Assembly (NCBI GenBank): GCA_964246985.1
Contig: CAXTSE010000020.1
Span: 1 to 52,763 of the forward strand
Source of the DNA: CAXTSE01 sp964246985
GTDB lineage: Bacteria; Actinomycetota; Actinomycetes; Actinomycetales; Microbacteriaceae
Length of the DNA: 52,763 bases
Direction of reading: 5' to 3'
The position numbers were made by a program, and so were the translations under genes. The notes under the pieces are model-generated. The model had not been told where the DNA came from. It saw nothing but the letters and a program-made list of their open reading frames with translations, and did no database searches. Within the stretch, counting starts at the first letter, position 1. Each line of letters opens with the position of its first letter. Positions 28,236 to 36,876 of the stretch are shown here, one piece after another.

Positions 28236-28919
28236 ATGGAGACACCCACCTTCCGCGCAGCGGGCAACCTGCCCGGCCAGATCGCGGCATCGCCGAGCTC
28301 GCGCTACATCCTGCCGAGCTTCGAGGAGCGCACCGCCTACGGCTTCAAGCGCCAGGACCCGTACGCAAAGCTCTTCGAGGACCGCATCATCTTCCTCGGC
28401 GTGCAGGTCGACGACGCGTCGGCCGACGACATCATGGCCCAGCTGCTCGTGCTCGAGAGCATGGACCCCGACCGCGACATCGTCATGTACATCAACAGCC
28501 CCGGCGGCTCGTTCACGGCCATGACCGCGATCTACGACACGATGCAGTACATCCGGCCGCACATCCAGACCACGGTGCTCGGTCAGGCGGCCTCGGCTGC
28601 CGCCGTCATCGCCGCGGCCGGCACGCCGGGCAAGCGCCTCGCCCTGCAGAACGCACGGATCCTGATCCACCAGCCGTCTGCCGGTGACGGCGGGCGCGGC
28701 CAGGCGTCCGACATCGAGATCCAGGCCGCCGAGGTGCTGCGCATGCGCACGTGGCTCGAGCAGACGCTCGCGCTGCACTCGCACGCGACGCAGGAGCAGG
28801 TCAACAAGGACATCGAGCGTGACAAGATCCTGTCGGCACAGGAGGCCCTCGACTACGGCCTGCTCGACCAGGTGCTGACGCCGCGCAAGAACGTGCAGCC
28901 GGCGCTGACCGCGAAGTAG
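28236..28919 (+). CDS. clpP2: ATP-dependent Clp protease proteolytic subunit ClpP2
   Basis: 227 residues, longer than ClpP1 at the N terminus (about 40 residues with RYILPSFEERTAYGFKRQDP, the propeptide and handle typical of actinobacterial ClpP2). Catalytic Ser lies in VLGQAASAAAVIAA and His in ARILIHQPSA; YINSPGGSFTAMTAIYDTMQ is conserved. It pairs with ClpP1 in the mixed protease and docks the ATPases on its face. It is 27 bases from clpP1, in the same operon. A long stem-loop starts eight bases past the stop. Confidence 0.96.
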   Translation: METPTFRAAGNLPGQIAASPSSRYILPSFEERTAYGFKRQDPYAKLFEDRIIFLGVQVDDASADDIMAQLLVLESMDPDRDIVMYINSPGGSFTAMTAIYDTMQYIRPHIQTTVLGQAASAAAVIAAAGTPGKRLALQNARILIHQPSAGDGGRGQASDIEIQAAEVLRMRTWLEQTLALHSHATQEQVNKDIERDKILSAQEALDYGLLDQVLTPRKNVQPALTAK

Positions 28920-28926
28920 CACGGAT

Positions 28927-28969
28927 CGACGAAAGGCCCCGTCCGGGGAACCGGGCGGGGCCTTCGTCG
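28927..28969 (+). terminator. Terminator of the clpP1-clpP2 operon
   Basis: The stem CGACGAA-GGCCCCG pairs with CGGGGCC-TTCGTCG (14 pairs around one bulged base) with a GC-rich loop, immediately downstream of clpP2. It also ends transcription from the convergent copper-type operon. Confidence 0.8.
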
Positions 28970-28982
28970 TGCGGGAGGCTTC

Positions 28983-29645
28983 CTACTCGGTCGGCGGGCG
29001 GCGGCGCGCCCGGGAGGAGGCGTAGGCGATCGCGGCGGCGACGGCGAGACCCACGGCGAGGATCGTGCCGCCGATCCACAGCACATCCGCGAGCGGGACC
29101 GATGACGACGCGGGGTCGGCAGGCTCGGCAGTGGCAGCCGGCGCCTCGGCACCAGACTCGGGGGTCGCCGTCACGGTCGGCTCCGGCGTGGCGCTGGGCG
29201 CGGCATCGACCCCGCACACCGCGGGCGCCGTGCTGCCGGTGCCGGCCTCGACGTCGCCGGCCGGCGCCCACGAGAACGGGATCTCGCCGCTGATCGTGTG
29301 GCCGTCGGCCGACACCGCCTGCCAGAGCATCGTGTACGCACCTGCGCCCCCGAGAGAGGCGGCCGTCGACATGGATGAGTCCACGACCGTGACGCAGCCG
29401 TCTCCGTAGAACAGGCCCGCCGCATCCCGCACCTGCAGGGCGAACGAGTTGCCCGCGCCGCCGGTGTCGAGCAGCGGCTCGTTGGTCGTGATGCTGAACT
29501 GCGCGGGCAGCGCCGTCAGCGTCTCGCCGGTGGCGGGTGTCGACGCGACCAGCACGTTGTGGGCCTGAGCCGGCAGGGCCACGCCGCCGAGCACGACGGC
29601 GGCCGTGACCAGCGCGAGCAGGCCGGCGGCGATGGGGCGGCGCAT
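28983..29645 (-). CDS. CopC-domain copper-binding membrane protein
   Basis: 220 residues. The signal peptide MRRPIAAGLLALVTAAVVLGG...AQA is cut before HNVLVASTPATGETL, so the mature N terminus is the His that forms the CopC copper site. CopC features continue with LPAQFSITTNEPL, the second-site segment AVSADGHTISGEIPFSW, and two Cys (GCVTVV and AVCGVD) that could pair. An Ala/Thr/Pro/Glu stalk leads to one C-terminal membrane helix and a basic tail RARRRPPTE. It probably carries Cu(II) at the outer face. The ATG overlaps the ycnI-like stop by one base (TGATG), so the two are coupled. Confidence 0.85.
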   Translation of the reverse strand: MRRPIAAGLLALVTAAVVLGGVALPAQAHNVLVASTPATGETLTALPAQFSITTNEPLLDTGGAGNSFALQVRDAAGLFYGDGCVTVVDSSMSTAASLGGAGAYTMLWQAVSADGHTISGEIPFSWAPAGDVEAGTGSTAPAVCGVDAAPSATPEPTVTATPESGAEAPAATAEPADPASSSVPLADVLWIGGTILAVGLAVAAAIAYASSRARRRPPTE

Positions 29646-30388
29646 CACTCGGGCTTCCGGGTGGCGCGGCGCGAAGTCAGACCGAAGGCCAGGCCGCCGG
29701 CGCCGACCACGAGGCCGGCACCTCCGAGGACGCGGGCCACCACGTCGGACGAGCCGGCGCCGGATGTCGAACCGGCATCCGCGCTGTCGTCGCCCTCGGC
29801 GTGCTCGGCATCCGCATCCGCGTCGCCGCCGTGGTGGTCGGCGGCGGGAGCGTCGTTCACGTAGAGGACGGGGGCCGGGTTCTCTGCGTCGTCGCCCGTC
29901 TCGTCCCACGCGACGACGGTGCCGTCGGTGTAGGTCTGCTCGACGGGGAGGGTGAGCGATCCGACGTCCGGGATCGGACCGAGCGACAGGGGGAACAGCT
30001 GCAGCTCCCCGTCGGCGATCTCGGACCCGCTGTCGGCTGTCCACACCACCTGCGTCACGGCCTCGGTGAGCTCGCTCTCACCGATCGTGACAGGCTCCGG
30101 CAGCGTCGTCGTGACGAGCTCGGTGGTCCAGCCCGCGACCGGCACGTAGCTGACCGAGGCGAGGGGGGTGTCGCTCGGCAGGGTGACGGTGACGGTCGAT
30201 GTGGCCGCGGTGACCGACTCGTTGGGCACCTTGAACGTGATCAGGCTGTACGACCCGGCCGCGGCCGTGTTGTCGTCGAGCGAGACGTGAGCGCTTGCCG
30301 CGAGGGGTGCGGCGAGGGCGAGGGCGAGGCTGCCGCCGGCGATGAGGCCGACGGAGAGCGGCGCGCGGAGGCGCGAATGCGTGGACAT
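29645..30388 (-). CDS. YcnI family (DUF1775) copper-associated membrane protein
   Basis: 247 residues. The signal peptide ends ASA before HVSLDDNTAAAGSYSLITFKVPNES, the YcnI N terminus with its mature His; TQVVWTADSG supplies the conserved Trp of the mono-histidine Cu(II) site. A His- and Asp-rich linker (ADHHGGDADADAEHAEGDD) follows, then one C-terminal helix and a basic end. DUF1775 proteins bind Cu(II) and occur beside copC/copD genes, as here. The acidic His linker is extra metal-binding capacity not needed for the fold. It is second in the three-gene unit. Confidence 0.88.
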   Translation of the reverse strand: MSTHSRLRAPLSVGLIAGGSLALALAAPLAASAHVSLDDNTAAAGSYSLITFKVPNESVTAATSTVTVTLPSDTPLASVSYVPVAGWTTELVTTTLPEPVTIGESELTEAVTQVVWTADSGSEIADGELQLFPLSLGPIPDVGSLTLPVEQTYTDGTVVAWDETGDDAENPAPVLYVNDAPAADHHGGDADADAEHAEGDDSADAGSTSGAGSSDVVARVLGGAGLVVGAGGLAFGLTSRRATRKPE

Positions 30389-30445
30389 ATGAGTGATTCC
30401 TTCTGTGCTGTCTGTCTGCGGTGGCGCGGGTGCGCCGAGGGATAT

Positions 30446-31054
30446 CTAGAGCGCAGGGGACAGCGGCGGCCCGCGCCGCGACAGCGCGGACAACAGGCGG
30501 ATCCCCGGCGACAGCAGAGGAGGAGAGGTGACGGCGGCGAGACGGGGCACTGCGATCACGACGGGCGCCGACGCGGCCGCATCGCGGAACGGTGCGGTCA
30601 CCCGCAGCGCGACCCGCGTCAGCAGCGACCAGAGGGCGCGCTCGGCGTGACGGAGGAAGACGATCGTGGCGACGGCCGCGAGCGCGTGCGCCATCCACAT
30701 CAGCGGACCGTCGGCGTGGTGGGCAGCGGAGGCCGGCGCCAGGGCGGTCATGTCCCCCATGACGGCCCCGTGGTGGTCGGTGGCCGTGGGCGCACCGGCC
30801 CCGGACGTGCCGAGGTAGGAGAACACGGTGTGGAACGCCAGCTGTCCGAGGGTCACGGCGGCGGCGATCCGAGCCAGTGAGGGGCGCGGTCCGGTGGCGA
30901 CTGTGCCCACCAGTCCGCTAAACACGACGCCCAGCGCGAGCGCGAGCCAGCTGGGGGTGCTCCCGCCGGCGAGAGAGTGCGACAGCGCGGCGACGGCGGT
31001 CGCGAATGCGCCGACCACCCATCCCCGCGCGAGGCGGGCACCTCTGCTGTGCAT
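30446..31054 (-). CDS. Histidine-bearing membrane protein of the copper operon
   Basis: 202 residues, about four helices: VVGAFATAVAALSHSLAG, WLALALGVVFSGLVGTVA, RIAAAVTLGQLAFHTVFSYLG and MWMAHALAAVATIVFLRHAE. His-rich loops (TDHHGAVMGDM, SAAHHADGPLMWMAH) and Met residues lie between helices 3 and 4, the usual look of copper-handling membrane proteins. The C-terminal 60 residues are basic. No named family. It starts seven bases after a TAGGCT -10, so is likely leaderless, and is first in the operon, 57 bases before the ycnI-like gene. The copper role is inferred from neighbours and His/Met content. Confidence 0.72.
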   Translation of the reverse strand: MHSRGARLARGWVVGAFATAVAALSHSLAGGSTPSWLALALGVVFSGLVGTVATGPRPSLARIAAAVTLGQLAFHTVFSYLGTSGAGAPTATDHHGAVMGDMTALAPASAAHHADGPLMWMAHALAAVATIVFLRHAERALWSLLTRVALRVTAPFRDAAASAPVVIAVPRLAAVTSPPLLSPGIRLLSALSRRGPPLSPAL

Positions 31055-31061
31055 GGTGGAC

Positions 31062-31067
31062 AGCCTA
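31062..31067 (-). promoter_or_regulatory. -10 element (TAGGCT) of the copper-type operon
   Basis: On the minus strand TAGGCT lies seven bases before the ATG at 31054, with no Shine-Dalgarno. I see no CsoR-type operator nearby. Confidence 0.45.
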
Positions 31068-31135
31068 AGCGGAGGCGCCTGGCGGCGCGCCGTGACGCTT
31101 TTCCCCACATGACTGCCAGCGCGAGGCCGACGGGT

Positions 31136-31141
31136 TAGGCT
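31136..31141 (+). promoter_or_regulatory. clpX: -10 element (TAGGCT) of clpX
   Basis: TAGGCT lies 28 bases upstream of the clpX ATG, which has its own AAGGAG. Confidence 0.45.
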
Positions 31142-31169
31142 CGAACCACCCACCGGACAAGGAGCGACG

Positions 31170-32447
<1,278 letters not shown>

Positions 32448-32459
32448 CGACACCGGATC

Positions 32460-32483
32460 CTGCAGGGCGTTGACGTCCTGCAG
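32460..32483. terminator. Short inverted repeat between convergent clpX and ABC operon
   Basis: CTGCAGG and CCTGCAG (seven pairs) separated by ten bases, in the 48-base gap between the two stop codons. A weak, possibly bidirectional terminator. Confidence 0.4.
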
Positions 32484-32495
32484 AACAGGCGCGGC

Positions 32496-33254
32496 CTAGG
32501 GGACCTCGCCGTCCGGCGTGATCGTGCGGATGCTGCCGGTGTCGGGGGCCGCGCCCGTCGAGCGGCGTCCGTGCCGGCGTGCGATCCGTCCGTCGTGGAT
32601 CTCGATGATGCGGTCGGCGTGAGCCGCCATGCGCGGATCGTGGGTCGAGACGATCGCGGCCACCCCGCGCTCGTGCACGAGGGCCGCGATCAGCGACATC
32701 ATCGCCTCGGCGTTCACACTGTCGAGCTGCCCGGTGGGCTCATCGGCGATCAGCAGTCGCGGGTCGTTCGCCAAGGCGCGGGCGATGCCGAGGCGCTGCT
32801 GCTGGCCGCCCGAGAGCTCGCTCGGCCGCTGGTTGGCGTGCGGGGCGAGCCCGACGATCCCGAGCAGGTCGGCGACACGGGCGTCGCGCTCGGCGGCGGG
32901 CACGTCGAGGATCCGCATCGGCAGCTCGACGTTCTCGGCGGCCGACAGCACCGGCAGCAGGGCGAACGTCTGGAAGATGTAGCCGAGGTCGCGGCGGCGC
33001 ATCTCGATCAGCTCCGCCTCGCTGGCCGCGGTGACCTCGGTGTCCCCGAGCCACACCGAGCCCGCGGTGGGGGTGTCGAGTCCGCCGAGCAGGTTGAGCA
33101 GCGTCGTCTTGCCCGAGCCCGATGGTCCCCTCAGCACCACCAGCTCGCCCGAGCGCACCGTCACCTCGGCGTCGACGAGCGCGTGCACCTCCGTGTCGCC
33201 GCTGCCGTACGAGCGGCTGAGTCCCTCGCAGCGGAGGACGATGTCGCCGATCAT
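32496..33254 (-). CDS. ABC transporter ATP-binding protein, MacB/LolD type (second ATPase)
   Basis: 252 residues. Walker A GPSGSGKTT, Q-loop FQTFALLPVLS, signature LSGGQQQRLGIARAL, Walker B LLIADEPTGQLD, H-loop VSTHDPRM: a complete ATPase of the lipoprotein-release/macrolide-export class that partners FtsX-type permeases. It ends with a short Arg/Ser-rich tail RRHGRRSTGAAPDTGS. Its ATG overlaps the stop of the first ATPase gene by four bases (ATGA). It is last of the four-gene operon, so the exporter may use two different ATPases or two homodimers. Confidence 0.9.
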   Translation of the reverse strand: MIGDIVLRCEGLSRSYGSGDTEVHALVDAEVTVRSGELVVLRGPSGSGKTTLLNLLGGLDTPTAGSVWLGDTEVTAASEAELIEMRRRDLGYIFQTFALLPVLSAAENVELPMRILDVPAAERDARVADLLGIVGLAPHANQRPSELSGGQQQRLGIARALANDPRLLIADEPTGQLDSVNAEAMMSLIAALVHERGVAAIVSTHDPRMAAHADRIIEIHDGRIARRHGRRSTGAAPDTGSIRTITPDGEVP

Positions 33255-34189
33255 GGGCGGGGCTCCTCGGTCGACGTCTCGACAGGGTCGACCGGCGGGG
33301 TCGCCGACCGCTCCTCCGGCGCATCCGGCGCCGCCTGGTGCACCTGCACGTGGTCGACCTCCAGCTCGAGGCGCACGCGGTCGCGCAGGTCGAGCCGGGT
33401 CAGGTAGTCCTGGGGGAGTTGGAGGCGGCCGACGCGGTCGAGCACGGCGTACTCCTCGGCATGCTGCGACTCGACGCCGAACTCGTCGCGGCGGGTGCTG
33501 CGCAGCACCTCGGTCGAGGTGCGTCCGTCGCGGATCTGGACGGTGCGCCGCACCTGCGCCGACACCTCCTGGTCGTGGGTGACGATGAGCACCGTGACCC
33601 CGAGTCGCTCGTTCACGTCGCGCATCGCATCGAACACCACCTGGGAGTTGGCCTCGTCGAGCTCGCCGGTCGGCTCGTCGGCGAACATCACCTCCGGCTC
33701 GTTCGCCAGGGCGACGGCGATCGCGACCCGCTGCTGCTGTCCGCCCGACATCTGCGCGGGCACGCGGTCGCGTACCGCCGAGATGCCGAGGAGTCCCAGC
33801 AGCTCGTCGATCCGGGCGGCACGCCCGCGCGCCGGCGCACGGGCGACCGAGAGCGCCATCGCGATGTTCTCGGCCGCAGTCAGGTACGAGAGCAGGTTGC
33901 GCGCGGTCTGCTGCCACACGAAGCCGACCGTGTGGCGGCGGTACCCGGTGCGCTCGCGGCTCGACATGGCGAGCAGGTCGTGTCCCGCGACCCGAGCGGA
34001 TCCGGCAGTGGGCACGTCGAGCCCCGACAGGATCGACAGCAGCGTCGACTTGCCCGAGCCCGAGGCGCCGACGATCGCGGTGAGCTCGCCCTGATCGACG
34101 GCGAGGGTGAGCCCCTGCAGGGCCTGCACCTCGACGCCGTCGGCCGAGAAGATCCTCACCAGGTCGGCACATTCGATCTGCGCGGTCAT
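33251..34189 (-). CDS. ABC transporter ATP-binding protein with C-terminal AbrB-like domain
   Basis: 312 residues, about 80 longer than a plain MacB-type ATPase. Walker A GASGSGKST (41-49), Q-loop WQQTARNLLS, signature MSGGQQQRVAIAVAL (146-160), Walker B VMFADEPTGELD, H-loop IVTHDQEV. Residues about 246-283 (AVLDRVGRLQLPQDYLTRLD, then LRDRVRLELEVDHVQV) match the swapped-hairpin AbrB/MazE pattern: a V-D-x-x-G-R-x-x-x-P start, a short helix, then a G/D-x-V-x-L-E-V strand. The last residues ATPPVDPVETSTEEP come from a dispersed DNA repeat. Start and stop overlap both neighbours by four bases (ATGA). The tail may be a dimer or DNA-binding module; this is inferred from pattern. Confidence 0.88.
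   Translation of the reverse strand: MTAQIECADLVRIFSADGVEVQALQGLTLAVDQGELTAIVGASGSGKSTLLSILSGLDVPTAGSARVAGHDLLAMSSRERTGYRRHTVGFVWQQTARNLLSYLTAAENIAMALSVARAPARGRAARIDELLGLLGISAVRDRVPAQMSGGQQQRVAIAVALANEPEVMFADEPTGELDEANSQVVFDAMRDVNERLGVTVLIVTHDQEVSAQVRRTVQIRDGRTSTEVLRSTRRDEFGVESQHAEEYAVLDRVGRLQLPQDYLTRLDLRDRVRLELEVDHVQVHQAAPDAPEERSATPPVDPVETSTEEPRP
33273..33301 (+). repeat. Dispersed GTCGAG...GTCGAGAC repeat, coding copy
   Basis: Matches the copy at 21981-22006 in all but a few positions. It forms the last codons of the first ATPase gene, read on the minus strand as TPPVDPVETS. Confidence 0.6.
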
Positions 34190-36876
34190 CCTTCTCCCAT
34201 CTTGAGGGTTCCGGCCGGCGCGAAGCGACGCCCGAGTGCGGCGGCGACGATGCCGGCGAGCACCACCACCAGGGCGAACGCACCCACCGCTCCGGCGATC
34301 CAGAGCGGCTCGATCGCGATCGGGGGCGACGATCGACCACCCACGAACGGGCGGAGGTCGAGCGCGTTCGTGACGATCAGTGTGAGGGCGAATCCCAGCA
34401 CGGTGCCCACGACGAGGGCGACGATCGCGACCGGCCCGAGCTCCCAGGCCTGCAGCACGCGCAGCTGGCGGGGCGACATCCCGAGGATCCGCAGCACGCC
34501 GATGATGCGGTTGCGCGCGGTCGCAGCGGCGACCGAGCTGAGGGCGACGGTGAGCATGGTCAGCAGGAGCGACGTGGCCGCGGCGAGCAGCAGGGCGGAC
34601 TCGAGGCTGGCGACGATCGGCGAGGCGCGTATCTCAGCGAGCCGGGTCTCGACGTCCGACACCGTCACCAGCGTGCGGAAGCGCTCGGGCTGAGTCGGGA
34701 CGACCGCCTCCCGCACCCCCGCGGCGACCGCCGACGCGGAGGCGTCCGGATCGACGCTGATCAGCGCGTCCTTGGCCGCGGCGCCGAGGTCGAGCTGATC
34801 GGCGAAGGTCGAGTCGACGAGCACCCAGCGGCGGGTGACCCCCGGCAGCGAATCCGCGGGGACGACACCGACGCGCAGCGCGGGCTGGTCGCCGATCGTC
34901 AGCTCGTCGGTGGCGACGCGAGACGACCAGTCGGCCGAGACGAGGAGCGGGATCCGGTCGTCGACGCGGGAGTCGAGGACGGGGATGTCGGGGCGCACCT
35001 CGTGGAGGCTCCGCGTGTCGGCCACCACGACGAAGACGGTCGAGTCGTCGCTCGCGGCGAGGAAGGGGACCTGCGAGACGACACTGATGGCCGTCACGGC
35101 CTCGACGCCTGGCACGCCCTCGATCTCATGCACCACGAACGGGTCGAGTCGCTCGGCCGAGACGCGCACGTCGGCGTTCACCTGCTCGCGCGCCGACTCG
35201 TCGAGGGCGGAGGCGATCGTCGTTGCCATCACCACCGAGAACACGACGACCGAGATGCCGACGATGAGGGCGAGCGCGGCGGCGAACCCCAGGGCGGGGG
35301 CCCGGACGGCGCGGGCGGCGCCGAGCACCCCGGCAGCGCCTCGCCGTCGGCGGAGGCGGCGCTGCACGGCGAGCAGCGGGATCGGGTAGAGACGCAGGAC
35401 GCCGACGCAGACCGCCGCGGCGAGCAGCAGAGGCGTCGCGGCGAGCAGGGGATCGACGCCGACGGCGTCGCTCGAGGCGACGAGGCCGCGGCGGGCGAGC
35501 AGGAACAGCGCCACTGCCGCGAGCCCGACGACCGCAAGCTCGGCGGTCCCGCGGGCGCGCGATCGGGAGCGCACCTGCACGTCGCCCCGGGTCGACCGCA
35601 GCTCGCGCGGGGACGTCAGCACGGCGAAGAGGACGGGGGGCGCGAGGGCGATCAGTACGGGGAGGGCCCACGCGCTCCCGTCGACCTGCACGGGGATGAG
35701 CAGCGCCGCCGCCCCGATCGCCAGGGCCGCGCCGGGAAGCGAGAGCAGCAGCCCCTCCAGCAGCATGGCGCCCCGCAGCTGGAGCGATCCGGCGCCGCGC
35801 GCCGCGGCGAGGGCGAGGGCCGGGCGTCGCCGGGCGATCACCGACTGCACGCCGAGGGTGAAGACCGCGAGGAGCACCCCGATCATGCCCGAGACGCTGA
35901 GCGCCAGCAGCGCCGAGGTGGCGGTGACACGCTGTACGACGGTGTCGATCGCGTTGATCAGTCCGCTGCGGAAGCTGAGCTCGCCGTAGTCGGGCAGGGT
36001 GGTCTGCTCGGCGACGATGCGTCGGCTCTGGGACTGCAGCTCCGCCGCATCCGCGTAGTCGAACCCGCTCGGGTCGATCGTGATCCAGGCGCTGAGCTTG
36101 CCGAACGCCATGGCCGACTGCAGCCCGACGATCGACTCGGGGGCGATGAACGCGGAGGTACGCAGCTTGGTGACCTCGCCGGGCTGGGAGTCGAGCACCG
36201 GGGCAACCAGATCGTTCTGCAGCACCCAGTACTCGTCATCCGGGTCGGCCGGCTCGTAGATCCCCGAGATCACGACGTCGGCCGGCGTGTACCCGAGGCG
36301 GTCGCCGACCGACAGCGAGAGCCTGTCGGCCGCCTCGGCCGACAGGGCGATCTCGATCGGCTCCGCCCCCTCGGGTGGCACGACCTCGTTCTCCGAGCCC
36401 TGCCAGGGTGCAGGCGCGGCGCCCTCGATGAAGCGCACACGGGGCTCCCACTCCAGGTCGACCGCCAGCGAGAGCACCAGCACGTAGGGCCTCGGCGTCG
36501 ACAGCACGCCCGTGTTGACGGCGGTGCGCACCACCCAGTCCGCGCCGGTGACGTGGTCGCCGAGAGGTCGGAAGATCCGGTCCGCCAGCCCGTCGATGGC
36601 GGTGTCGGTGGCGCCGGTGATGTCGTCGAGCGTGGGGTCGGTGATCCCCTCGACGATGCCGATGCGTCCCGTCCCGGTGATGTCCACGAGGGCCGGCGAT
36701 GCTTCCGACAGATCGTGGCGCAGCTCGGCGGTCGCCACCTGGGCCAGGGCGCGGGGGGCGAGCGCGACCACGAACACGGCGCCCGCGATCAGCAGTGCGA
36801 CGAGGAGCGATCCGGTGATGCCGAAGCGGAAGTGCCGGCCGAGCAGGCCGGGTGTGCTGAGGCGGGAGCCGGTCAT
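34186..36876 (-). CDS. FtsX-like permease (large ABC-type efflux permease 2)
   Basis: 896 residues. One N-terminal helix (FGITGSLLVALLIAGAVFVVALAP), a large extracytoplasmic region (about 40-340), a block of helices in the middle, a second outside domain (about 600-760), then three C-terminal helices in the FtsX arrangement with RNRIIGVLRILGMSPRQLRVLQAWELG, the ATPase-coupling region. The duplicated helix-domain-helix plan is that of MacB/LolC-like permeases with two FtsX units, which use mechanotransmission rather than a channel. Substrate unknown. The ATG overlaps the stop of the first permease by four bases (ATGA) and the stop overlaps the next ATPase in the same way. Confidence 0.88.
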   Translation of the reverse strand: MTGSRLSTPGLLGRHFRFGITGSLLVALLIAGAVFVVALAPRALAQVATAELRHDLSEASPALVDITGTGRIGIVEGITDPTLDDITGATDTAIDGLADRIFRPLGDHVTGADWVVRTAVNTGVLSTPRPYVLVLSLAVDLEWEPRVRFIEGAAPAPWQGSENEVVPPEGAEPIEIALSAEAADRLSLSVGDRLGYTPADVVISGIYEPADPDDEYWVLQNDLVAPVLDSQPGEVTKLRTSAFIAPESIVGLQSAMAFGKLSAWITIDPSGFDYADAAELQSQSRRIVAEQTTLPDYGELSFRSGLINAIDTVVQRVTATSALLALSVSGMIGVLLAVFTLGVQSVIARRRPALALAAARGAGSLQLRGAMLLEGLLLSLPGAALAIGAAALLIPVQVDGSAWALPVLIALAPPVLFAVLTSPRELRSTRGDVQVRSRSRARGTAELAVVGLAAVALFLLARRGLVASSDAVGVDPLLAATPLLLAAAVCVGVLRLYPIPLLAVQRRLRRRRGAAGVLGAARAVRAPALGFAAALALIVGISVVVFSVVMATTIASALDESAREQVNADVRVSAERLDPFVVHEIEGVPGVEAVTAISVVSQVPFLAASDDSTVFVVVADTRSLHEVRPDIPVLDSRVDDRIPLLVSADWSSRVATDELTIGDQPALRVGVVPADSLPGVTRRWVLVDSTFADQLDLGAAAKDALISVDPDASASAVAAGVREAVVPTQPERFRTLVTVSDVETRLAEIRASPIVASLESALLLAAATSLLLTMLTVALSSVAAATARNRIIGVLRILGMSPRQLRVLQAWELGPVAIVALVVGTVLGFALTLIVTNALDLRPFVGGRSSPPIAIEPLWIAGAVGAFALVVVLAGIVAAALGRRFAPAGTLKMGEG

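Noticed and set aside
32460..32483. CTGCAGG inverted repeat as a regulatory site
   Set aside because: It lies between two convergent stop codons, so a weak terminator is the simpler explanation.
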